A DNA stretch of 23,005 nt from a bacterium (GTDB lineage Bacteria > Patescibacteriota > Minisyncoccia > Phycocordibacterales > UBA10002). Positions 12,390 through 19,921 of this stretch are shown here, piece after piece; position 1 is the first letter of the stretch, and each line of letters opens with the position of its first letter. The stretch spans positions 1 to 23,005 of the forward strand of contig JAUYPY010000015.1 in the NCBI GenBank assembly GCA_030697445.1, written 5' to 3'. The notes under the pieces are model-generated. The model searched no databases and had not been told where the DNA came from. It saw only the letters and a list, made by a program, of their open reading frames with translations. A program made the position numbers and the translations under genes.

Positions 12390-14309
12390 CTACCGAACAA
12401 TGACTTCCTGTCCCGCAGAGAACGACGCGTCTGAAAATTTCGTCGTGAGCGCTGGGCGGGTGGCGCTTGTTACGGTGCGGCCAGTAAAGCGGTCGTCGCC
12501 ATCCGCGACTGCCTCGCCGATGATAGTCGGCACCGTACCTGCTTGATTATCTGCCGAAACGAGCGCGACTTGAAACGCCGCTTCGCGCGGACTTCCGCCA
12601 ATACCGACTCCAGCTTTGAGCTCGCCTACATCCCACACAACACCACCGCTTACTGCATCATAATTTACGCGCTCGCTTGTAGGAGAAACGGCGCCGACAA
12701 ACCGCACGAACGACGGAAGTGTTGAGGAAACGCGCACGCCGGAAAGGTCGTTGAATGCATTTGAAAGCGACCATACAATCGTATAAGTTGTTTCTTCGCC
12801 AACTCTCGGAGGAATAGGACCTCGGTTTGCAAACGGACCGCTCCATCGCAAAAGCCGTGTAGAAAGTGACATGTCGGCGAGCAATTTTACCTCTGCTTTT
12901 ACTTTGGTCTCAACCGCGCCGCCCGATTCTCCCGCACCAGCAGGACCGCGCGCCGCGATAGCGGCATTTATAGAAAACGATGGATTTTTAAGCGCGTACA
13001 CGCCGCTCCCTGGGCCGCGCACATTCACGGAAAAATATTTCACGCCGCGGTCGCCTGGCTCCAAAACGGAAAGCGAAGAATCGGAGCTAGCGTCCCATAT
13101 AATAGTTCTATCTTGCGCCCGATAGTACCCGCCTTCCGGAAGCACGGACACTGGATCATATAGCGCGCCATCAAAACGTACGATAATTTGCGCATCAGTT
13201 GCCCGCGCCGGCAAATTATTTTCCCACGCAATACCTACGCGTACGGTTTTTCCTTTTTCAACGATAAACTCCGTACCTTCTTCGCTACCCACCAGCACAG
13301 AAAGCGCCAAAAACGGCTTGCGCAAAAGTACTGCGTGCGACGCGGACACGAGCGCAGTACCGATTGCACGGCTTTCTCCAACCCCTGCCGGACCGGCGCG
13401 AAATCGAATGATTCGTTCATCTCCTTCCGCACCAGAGAACACACCTGCTAGCGTAATTCGGCGCATCCCACCAGCCGGAATATCGCCGAGCGTCCACACG
13501 CGCTCGCCTGACGACGGGCGTGGCGAGGCGATCTTAAACGCAAACCCAAACGGGTAATCCGCTTCAACCACAATATCGCGGAGCGCTTCCGCACTATTTG
13601 ATTTTATTTCCAACACCAGCTCAAACGGAGCTCTATTCGCGCTCTCGCGCGGACCCGATACGGAAATGGAAAGCGAGGCGGTACCGAGCGTTACTTCATA
13701 TCTGGCTGTTTTTTTAAGGAGTGCATTTGAGCCGCGCACGCGATATTCAAGTGTTGCGGAGATAGCAAGTTTTGCTCCTTCTTCGCCAAACAAAACTGCT
13801 TCTTCTTTCTTGAGTAAACTTTCGCCAGGTGTGATGGCGCCTAGAGATTCTCGAATGCGCCGCAAGGAAGCGTTGGAATTGTCAGCGCGGCGCGTTCCTT
13901 CCGGAAATTCTAAAAGCAAATCGGCGGCTTCAATCTCGGAATTATTGTCGTTGCGAACCGACACCTCAAAATTAAACGGCTCTCCGCCTGCCACCGAAAG
14001 CGGGCCACTAAATTGCACCGACACTTTTTCGGAACTAACCACATTTCCGCCGCGGAACATCACGAACGCTGCGAAAGAAACCGCAACGACAAAAAAAATA
14101 GCGGAACCGATGAAAAGTTTTTTTACAAAAGACATAGCTGCATGCGGCTCAGGAGGGAGCGGCACCTCTGGTGTAGGCGGCTCCCCTGCCCACCTCGAAC
14201 GCGATTCGGGCACCTCCGTGTGAAAAACCTCGCGGCCAACTGAATTTTCTTTCGGAACATCCGGCTCTCTGTCGTAAAGAGCTTTTCGTATTTTTTCCAG
14301 TCCGTTCAT
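12390..14309 (-). CDS. Membrane-anchored surface protein with DUF11/Ig-like beta repeats
   Basis: The protein has 639 residues. Residues 1-60 are charged and Pro-rich and probably cytoplasmic. Residues 65-85 (LFIGSAIFFVVAVSFAAFVMF) form one membrane helix, and about 550 residues should lie outside. The outer part is a chain of beta-sandwich domains with 'dl.le.P.g......' and 'v.W.lG.l..g....' patterns (VWTLGDIPAGGMRRITLAGVF; VVWDVGELKAGVGIGG), as in DUF11 and conserved repeat domains of cell-surface proteins. No catalytic motif is visible. Such proteins are common in CPR and may take part in host attachment or the cell envelope, but this is inference. It follows recO by 12 bases and ends the operon at tandem hairpins. 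Confidence 0.78.
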   Translation of the reverse strand: MNGLEKIRKALYDREPDVPKENSVGREVFHTEVPESRSRWAGEPPTPEVPLPPEPHAAMSFVKKLFIGSAIFFVVAVSFAAFVMFRGGNVVSSEKVSVQFSGPLSVAGGEPFNFEVSVRNDNNSEIEAADLLLEFPEGTRRADNSNASLRRIRESLGAITPGESLLKKEEAVLFGEEGAKLAISATLEYRVRGSNALLKKTARYEVTLGTASLSISVSGPRESANRAPFELVLEIKSNSAEALRDIVVEADYPFGFAFKIASPRPSSGERVWTLGDIPAGGMRRITLAGVFSGAEGDERIIRFRAGPAGVGESRAIGTALVSASHAVLLRKPFLALSVLVGSEEGTEFIVEKGKTVRVGIAWENNLPARATDAQIIVRFDGALYDPVSVLPEGGYYRAQDRTIIWDASSDSSLSVLEPGDRGVKYFSVNVRGPGSGVYALKNPSFSINAAIAARGPAGAGESGGAVETKVKAEVKLLADMSLSTRLLRWSGPFANRGPIPPRVGEETTYTIVWSLSNAFNDLSGVRVSSTLPSFVRFVGAVSPTSERVNYDAVSGGVVWDVGELKAGVGIGGSPREAAFQVALVSADNQAGTVPTIIGEAVADGDDRFTGRTVTSATRPALTTKFSDASFSAGQEVIVR

Positions 14310-14321
14310 GAAAAAAGTATA

Positions 14322-14912
14322 TCACAACCCCGTTACCCGCAGCGACGAATTGATAATAGAAACTAGCCGCCGCCGAAGCGGCGCGATTGAAGAGATGTCT
14401 GCAGCGCCGAAACTGCCGCTTGCCGCAACTTCCAAAAACTCTCGCGGCTCACCGAGGTACCCCAAATGGAACAAAATGCGTAGCGCGAGCAGGATTTCAA
14501 TGTCGCGGAGTTCTTCTGAAGCGCACGGGCGGCTCTGTAAAAGCGCCGCGCACGAAACTACGGCGTCAAAAAGCTTTTCGTGTTTCTCCTCCGGCGGCAA
14601 AAGCCGCCGCAAGAGAAGCGCCGCGCGCGCGAGGACCGCGCGCGCGTATTCTCGACCATTAAGTTCCGAGAAAAAATTCGCCCGCGACACCGCGTTTGCA
14701 AGCCGCCACATTTCCTTGCCCCGCACAAGCCACGCGTCTAGGTACGAAAAGTCGGTGAGGTGGTAGCGGAGTTTGGAGCGCGCAAGGCGCACGCCTTGCG
14801 CGCGCGCTGACACAAGCCCGAGTTCGCGCGTGAAAAGCAAAATCGTACGGCTTCCCTCGCCTGTTGGCGAACTTCCCAAAACTAAAGATGGAGTGTGATA
14901 GAGGTGGTACAT
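14322..14912 (-). CDS. recO: DNA repair protein RecO, short form
   Basis: The 196-residue protein begins with the RecO OB-fold pattern (TPSLVLGSSPTGEGSRTILLFTRELGLVSARAQGVRLARSKLRYHLTDFSYLDAWLVRGKEMWRLANA). The middle helices follow (ARAALLLRRLLPPEEKHEKLFDAVVSC). RecO works with RecR to load RecA onto SSB-coated DNA; recA and ssb are both in this window. Usual RecO proteins have about 240 residues with a four-Cys zinc motif; here the C-terminal part is short and no CxxC pair is visible. It lies 5 bases after ileS. Confidence 0.85.
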   Translation of the reverse strand: MYHLYHTPSLVLGSSPTGEGSRTILLFTRELGLVSARAQGVRLARSKLRYHLTDFSYLDAWLVRGKEMWRLANAVSRANFFSELNGREYARAVLARAALLLRRLLPPEEKHEKLFDAVVSCAALLQSRPCASEELRDIEILLALRILFHLGYLGEPREFLEVAASGSFGAADISSIAPLRRRLVSIINSSLRVTGL

Positions 14913-14917
14913 ATAAA

Positions 14918-17900
14918 CTACACCTTTATGTCAAGCGCGTAGACGCACTCACTGATTTTGATTTTCTCTTCGCTCCCAACCGAAACAAACTCAACACCTT
15001 TAAGCAACGCGGACTTTTTGAGTTCGTCGGAAAACTTTTCTATAAACTTTTTTCCGTCCGCGTTGGTATCAACGAGCAGTGTGGCGAAGTCGGAAATAGT
15101 CAGTCCTTTCTTTTTACGCAAATTCTGCACGGCGCGCAAAAGCTCGCGGAAATCGCCTTCCTCTTTGAGTTCGGGTGTAAGTGTTGTGTCCAATTCTACT
15201 TCTTCTGCAAGAGCATTATCGAAAATTACTTCTTTTACATTTACTTCATCTTGCACGAGCCGTAAAAGTTCCTTGTGGATTTTTAGATTTTTAATTTTTA
15301 ATTTTTGAAGGGGCTGACGGATTTTGATATTCGCTTTCGCCCGTGCTTCCAGTCCTAACGACACGATTTTTCTCACTTCCTCCATATCTTCCAAAACTCT
15401 TGAATCTTGTTTCTTGATTCTTGAATCTACGAAAGGCCAACTCTCCAAATGAACGCTATCTCTTTCTCCACCAGCTGATTTATACATCTCCTCCGCCAAA
15501 AACGGCATAATAGGCGCGATGATTTTGGAAAACGCGAGCAAAACCTCTCGCTGTGTGGCGAGTGCAAATTGCATATCTTGTCTGTCTTCCTCTTTTACCC
15601 GCTCGCGTGAACGGCGAATGTACCAGGTGGAATAATCCTCGGTGAATGCGCGAATTTCTCGGCACGCGCGCGGCGTATCGTACGCCTCCATCGCTTCGGT
15701 AATATTTGTAGCCGTCCGCCTAAGGCGGACGCGTACCCATACATCTAATATATGCGTGCTATCACCCGCGACGGTCTTTCCATCATATTTATTTTTATAC
15801 AATTCAAAAAATAAGAGGCAGTTGCGCAAAATCCCAACGACACGGTTGTGCGCTTCGCGCACATCAGCATCGCGGAAACTGAGGTCCTCGCCCTGCATCA
15901 CCACACTCCCCATCAGGTAAAAACGGAATGCATCCGCTCCGTATTGGTCCATCAATAGGAACGGGTCTGTATAGTTGCCTTTTGATTTAGAAATCTTCGC
16001 GCCATCTTCTGCGAGAATCGTACCGGTAGAGACGACAGCGTTAAACGCGCGTTTGTTGGACAACAAAATACCAAGCGCGTGCAAGTAATAAAACCATGTG
16101 CGCGTTTGCGCGATGTATTCGGCAATAAAATCAGCCGGGTATTTCGCGGGTGATGACGCAAACGGCATCGCCGCCGATTCCACCCAGCAATCCACCACTT
16201 CAGGAATACGCTCATACTCACGCCCCGCATCGTCTATAAGTGTGAGCGCATCTATCCAGGGCCTATGCAAATCAAGTTCATAGTCCTCATTATGCGGAAA
16301 CGGCGCAAACGGAAGCGAGCGCAATTCCGCAAGTTCCAACATAGTTCTTTCTGAAAACTGGTCCGACGATTTTCCCGCCGCAACTTGCGACAACACCCAC
16401 AACGGACCGCCGTGTCCAACAACGAGAATTTTTTTGTTTTGGTAACGACGCTCAATTTCAAACAAAAATTCGCCAACCCGCCGACGCACCTCTACAAAGG
16501 TTTGTTCATTGCGTTCGTGTAAGCGCTCATCAACAATAACCGCATTATCCGGCAATCCAAGCTCTCTTTGAACGAGAAGAGAGGTCTCGTGCGTGCGTAC
16601 AAACGGAGAGGTAATAATTAAATCAATGCGCGCGCGTTTAAGATGCGCCACAGTGCGTACGACGCCTTCTTTCCCTTTTTCTGTAAGATGATTCTTCGGG
16701 TCTCCATACAAATCTTCTATGTTTTTAGCGTTATCTATCGCCTCGCCATGCCGCATTATGAAATAGGTATTGCCCGATTTTTTCACACGCTGTTTGAGTT
16801 CTTCAAGTGAGCCAACAACCATAACTTTGCCTCCATTTTTTTCTTTCCAGATCGGCAAAGGTGTCGCCCAAAAGCGATTACGCGAAATGTTCCAGTCGGG
16901 CGCGCCTTCTACGATATGCTTGAAGCGGCCATGTTTTAAATGTTCCGGCACCCATTGTATTTTTTCGTTCTCCGCAAGCATCTTTTTCTTTGCGTCTTGT
17001 GTGGCGATGAACCACGACGGCACGGCATTGTAAATCAAAGGCGTCCCGCATCGATAACAATGCGGATACTCGTGCGTGTTGTTTGCACGCGCAAAAAGCA
17101 ATCCGCGGTTTTCCAAATCCGCTTTAATTTCCTTCTCCGCGCCCTTCACATACTTTCCACGCAAGAACTCCGGCGAGTTTTCATTGTACTTTGCGCTTGC
17201 GTCAAGCAGTTGCACCATGGGCAATTTCTCCTTTTGCCCCAGCGCAAAATCATCTTCACCGTACATAACTGCCGTATGCACAATGCCCGTACCCTCTTCC
17301 GTATTCACAAAATCCGCCGCATACACTTTGTATGATTTTTCCGCTTTGAGTATAGGAACATCAAAAATCGGCTCGTATTCTAGCCCAACCAACTTCTTCC
17401 CTTTTATTTCCTCTATTGTTTCGTACGCTTTCCCTTTAAAAATGTCGGCAAGTCGGTCTTTTGCAAGAATAAAAAGATCGTTCTCGATTTTGACTTTCAC
17501 ATAAACAATCTTCTCTCCCACTGCAAGCGCGACATTCCCAGGAAGCGTCCACGGTGTTGTCGTCCACGCAAGAAAAGATGCGTTCGACTTTCCCTTCACT
17601 TTCAACTCCACTGTTACCGCTTCCTCGGTTATTTCCTTGTAAGTATTGTCCATAGCGATTTCCGCTTTTGCCAAAGGCGTCTCGCAATGTGGGCAATACA
17701 TAAGCACTTTCTTTCCTTCATACAAAAGTCCTTTTTCATGCAGTTTTCTTAATGCCCCCCATACGCTCTCCATATACGAGTTGTCCATTGTTTTGTATGA
17801 ATTTTTGAAATCAACAAAACGCCCCACGCGCTCCACATAACGCTCCCATTCTTTTTCAAATTCCAATACGCTCGCGCGCGCCGCGTTATTAAACGCGGCA

Positions 17901-18238
17901 ACGCCGATTTTCTCTATATCTTTTTTTGTTTTAAGCCCGAGCCGCTTTTCCACCAAGCTTTCAATCGGGAGACCATGGCAATCCCACCCAAAGCGGCGCG
18001 CGACGCGAAATCCGCGCATCGTTTTGTAGCGGGGCACGACATCTTTAATAACCGAAGAGAGAAGCGAGCCGTGGTGTGGGAGACCCGTCGCAAACGGCGG
18101 TCCGTCGTAAAACACGAAGTCGCCTTCTGGCGATTCCTTTTGCAAGGACTTTTCAAAAATCTTGTTTTCTTTCCAGAACGCAAGAATTTCTTTTTCCTTC
18201 TCTGCAACGGTCTTTTTTTGTTGATTATTTTCAGACAT
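14918..18238 (-). CDS. ileS: Isoleucyl-tRNA synthetase with an inserted histidine phosphatase domain
   Basis: The protein has 1106 residues. The class I core has GLPHHGSLL (HIGH site, HHGS at 55-58), GWDCHGLPIE, an editing domain (LAWTTTPWTLPGNVAL), NRFWATPLPIWKEKNGGKVMVVGSLEEL, then KISKS at 748-752 and the anticodon domain. Between GSLEEL and DLHRPWID, residues of about 487-655 form a complete phosphoglycerate-mutase/histidine-phosphatase fold. It has RHG at 496-498, SPFVRTHETS (Arg 548), an acidic DERLHER near 570 and VVGHGGPL (His 609), so the catalytic set is intact. The reading frame is continuous. The enzyme charges tRNA-Ile; the role of the phosphatase is unknown. It resembles the eukaryote-like, mupirocin-resistant IleRS class. 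It sits 6 bases after argS. Confidence 0.96.
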   Translation of the reverse strand: MSENNQQKKTVAEKEKEILAFWKENKIFEKSLQKESPEGDFVFYDGPPFATGLPHHGSLLSSVIKDVVPRYKTMRGFRVARRFGWDCHGLPIESLVEKRLGLKTKKDIEKIGVAAFNNAARASVLEFEKEWERYVERVGRFVDFKNSYKTMDNSYMESVWGALRKLHEKGLLYEGKKVLMYCPHCETPLAKAEIAMDNTYKEITEEAVTVELKVKGKSNASFLAWTTTPWTLPGNVALAVGEKIVYVKVKIENDLFILAKDRLADIFKGKAYETIEEIKGKKLVGLEYEPIFDVPILKAEKSYKVYAADFVNTEEGTGIVHTAVMYGEDDFALGQKEKLPMVQLLDASAKYNENSPEFLRGKYVKGAEKEIKADLENRGLLFARANNTHEYPHCYRCGTPLIYNAVPSWFIATQDAKKKMLAENEKIQWVPEHLKHGRFKHIVEGAPDWNISRNRFWATPLPIWKEKNGGKVMVVGSLEELKQRVKKSGNTYFIMRHGEAIDNAKNIEDLYGDPKNHLTEKGKEGVVRTVAHLKRARIDLIITSPFVRTHETSLLVQRELGLPDNAVIVDERLHERNEQTFVEVRRRVGEFLFEIERRYQNKKILVVGHGGPLWVLSQVAAGKSSDQFSERTMLELAELRSLPFAPFPHNEDYELDLHRPWIDALTLIDDAGREYERIPEVVDCWVESAAMPFASSPAKYPADFIAEYIAQTRTWFYYLHALGILLSNKRAFNAVVSTGTILAEDGAKISKSKGNYTDPFLLMDQYGADAFRFYLMGSVVMQGEDLSFRDADVREAHNRVVGILRNCLLFFELYKNKYDGKTVAGDSTHILDVWVRVRLRRTATNITEAMEAYDTPRACREIRAFTEDYSTWYIRRSRERVKEEDRQDMQFALATQREVLLAFSKIIAPIMPFLAEEMYKSAGGERDSVHLESWPFVDSRIKKQDSRVLEDMEEVRKIVSLGLEARAKANIKIRQPLQKLKIKNLKIHKELLRLVQDEVNVKEVIFDNALAEEVELDTTLTPELKEEGDFRELLRAVQNLRKKKGLTISDFATLLVDTNADGKKFIEKFSDELKKSALLKGVEFVSVGSEEKIKISECVYALDIKV
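15399..15428. repeat. Imperfect tandem repeat of CTTGATTC-like units in ileS
   Basis: CTTGAATC, CTTGTTT, CTTGATT and CTTGAATC follow one another in the anticodon-domain region and encode DSRIKKQDSR. A second low-complexity run of TTTTTAA units at about 15279-15306 encodes KIKNLKIHKE. Both are in frame and look like repeats tolerated at a loop or linker. Confidence 0.4.
15714..15730. repeat. Short palindrome GTCCGCC-TAA-GGCGGAC inside ileS
   Basis: A 7-bp perfect stem with loop TAA encodes part of VRVRLRRTATNI, just before the TEAMEAYD helix. Compared from memory with the family form (ILSRLNELIEEV), the length is unchanged but the residues are not. The palindrome nearly equals that at 11396-11410. 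Confidence 0.5.
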
Positions 18239-18244
18239 AGTTTT

Positions 18245-19921
18245 TTACATCTTCTCCGGCGCGGTTATCCCAAGAAGCCACAGGCCGTTTTTCATAACTT
18301 GCGCGAACGCGGCAGTAAGCGCGAGACGGTATTTTGTTTCCTCTCCTGCATCTAAGATACGCTCTTTCGCGTACCAACCATTAAATGCGCCCGCAAGTTC
18401 AATAAGATAGGTCGCAATAAAATGCGGCGCGTATTCTCTCCCCGCGCGCTCTACAATTTCTGGAAAGCGGTAGAGAAGATGCTCTAGTTCATTAACACCA
18501 CCACCCCGCCTCGTCGACTCGGCACCCCTCCTCAACTGAGGAGGGGATTTTCTGAGAACCGACATCGCCCGTGCGTACGAGTATTGCAAGTACGGCCCCG
18601 AGTCGCCTTTCATGTTGAGCACATCATTCCAATCAAAAACGATGTCCTGCTTCGCCTCCCGTTTCAAGTCATTAAACTTAAGCGATCCAATCCCAACAAT
18701 CTCTGCCGTGTCTTTATTAATCGCCTCCGCGCGCTTCACCGCTTCATCAAGTACCTCTTCAAGCCAAATAGTATTGCCCTCCCGTGTACTCATCTTCCCT
18801 TCTTTTCCGCGCGTGAGTCCGTGCCCGATATGCACTCGCTCGTTGGACTTGAACCAACCAAGCATTTCTTCCAGCATAAAAATCTGCCTGAAGTACAGCG
18901 ATTGCTCACCGCCTGTTTCGTTTATGATGGTTACGCCGTTGCCGTATTCTTTCTTCCTCCATGCATCCGTCGCAAGGTCGCGCGTCGCGTACAGCGTTCC
19001 GCCGTCTTTTTTAAGAATCATAAGTGGTGGTAAAATCTCGTTCGGAAAAAACACAAGCTGCGCACCTTCGCTCTCTTTCAGAAGTTTTTTCTGTTCAAGT
19101 TCTTTCATCACCGCCTGCATTTTATCTTCAAAAAAACTCTCGCCGTGCATTGTATCAAACGAAACGCCGAGGCGTTTGTACAACCCCTCAAATTCTTTCA
19201 TCGACCACGCAACACACTGCTTCCATAACCCACGCGCCTCCGCATCTCCTTTTTCCAATTTTACAAACCATTCGCGCGCCTCATCTTCAAGTGCTGGATT
19301 CGTCTTCGCTTCAGCGTGAAAACGGATATACAAATCTACCAACTCCCTGACGGGAGCCGCGTTTTCTGCAATCTTATGAATATCTCCCCACTTTTTAATT
19401 GCAACAATCATTTTGCCGAATTGCGTACCCCAATCGCCGAGATGATTGTCACGGATAACCGAAAATCCAAGAACAGAAAGTGTTTTTGCAACCGCATCTC
19501 CGATGATTGTTGAGCGCAAATGTCCAATCGTAAACGGCTTTGCAATATTCGGCGAAGAAAATTCCACAATTACTTTTTTTCCTTTTCCGATATTATTTCT
19601 ACCAAAATCATCTTTTTTCTGCAAAACTTCTTTTATGCTTTCCGCAAAGAACTCTTGCGAGAGATAAAAATTAATAAACCCCACGCCTGCTGTCTCAACT
19701 TTTTCTACAAAAGAGATTTTTTGTAATTCGATATATCGTACTATATCGTCCGCGAGTTTTTTTGGATTTACTTTGAGTTCTTTCGCATACCGAAGCGCCA
19801 CATTCGTAGCATAGTCGCCATGTGATAAATCGTCCGGATGTTCCAAAGAAACTTCGGGATTCTGGACCCCGAGTTGTCTTAATGCGTCCGCTATCGCCCG
19901 CTTAATGTGTTCTGTCGCCAT
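18245..19921 (-). CDS. argS: Arginyl-tRNA synthetase
   Basis: From ATG 19921 (MATEHIKRAIADALRQLGV) the protein is 558 residues. The N-terminal Add-1 tRNA-binding domain comes first; then SSPNIAKPFTIGHLRSTIIGD (IGHLR is the HIGH site), GDWGTQFGKMI, a catalytic core ending KMSTREGN (KMSKS-like, Thr-Arg variant), and a DALR anticodon domain (YLQYSYARAMSVLRK and on). It charges tRNA-Arg. Residues of about 458-477 (SPPQLRRGAESTRRGGGV) come from a palindromic repeat inserted in frame. A longer reading from 19951 is open, but the core N-terminus fits 19921. It overlaps glyA by 20 bases. Confidence 0.96.
   Translation of the reverse strand: MATEHIKRAIADALRQLGVQNPEVSLEHPDDLSHGDYATNVALRYAKELKVNPKKLADDIVRYIELQKISFVEKVETAGVGFINFYLSQEFFAESIKEVLQKKDDFGRNNIGKGKKVIVEFSSPNIAKPFTIGHLRSTIIGDAVAKTLSVLGFSVIRDNHLGDWGTQFGKMIVAIKKWGDIHKIAENAAPVRELVDLYIRFHAEAKTNPALEDEAREWFVKLEKGDAEARGLWKQCVAWSMKEFEGLYKRLGVSFDTMHGESFFEDKMQAVMKELEQKKLLKESEGAQLVFFPNEILPPLMILKKDGGTLYATRDLATDAWRKKEYGNGVTIINETGGEQSLYFRQIFMLEEMLGWFKSNERVHIGHGLTRGKEGKMSTREGNTIWLEEVLDEAVKRAEAINKDTAEIVGIGSLKFNDLKREAKQDIVFDWNDVLNMKGDSGPYLQYSYARAMSVLRKSPPQLRRGAESTRRGGGVNELEHLLYRFPEIVERAGREYAPHFIATYLIELAGAFNGWYAKERILDAGEETKYRLALTAAFAQVMKNGLWLLGITAPEKM
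18494..18548 (-). repeat. Palindromic repeat inside argS, sharing its ends with the metG repeat
   Basis: On the minus strand the 55-bp element starts ATCCCCTCCTCAG and ends GAGGCGGGGTGGTGGTGTT, matching both ends of the metG element. The interior differs: CCCCTCCTCA/TGAGGAGGGG (18525-18546) forms a 10-bp stem here. It adds about 18 residues between the first helix of the DALR domain and NELEHLLYRFPEIV. Reading frame and orientation relative to the gene differ from metG, so the same DNA yields unrelated peptides. Confidence 0.8.

Noticed and set aside
13666..14223. Plus-strand 185-residue open frame opposite the surface-protein gene
   Set aside because: Antisense shadow of a long, well-structured minus-strand gene; its Ser/Thr-rich composition matches no family.
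16274..16780. Separate phosphatase gene or assembly chimera inside ileS
   Set aside because: The frame is continuous across both junctions, and the IleRS motifs before and after are in the correct order.
18612..19319. Plus-strand 235-residue open frame opposite argS
   Set aside because: Fully antisense to a clear arginyl-tRNA synthetase, with Ser/Phe-rich composition typical of a shadow frame.
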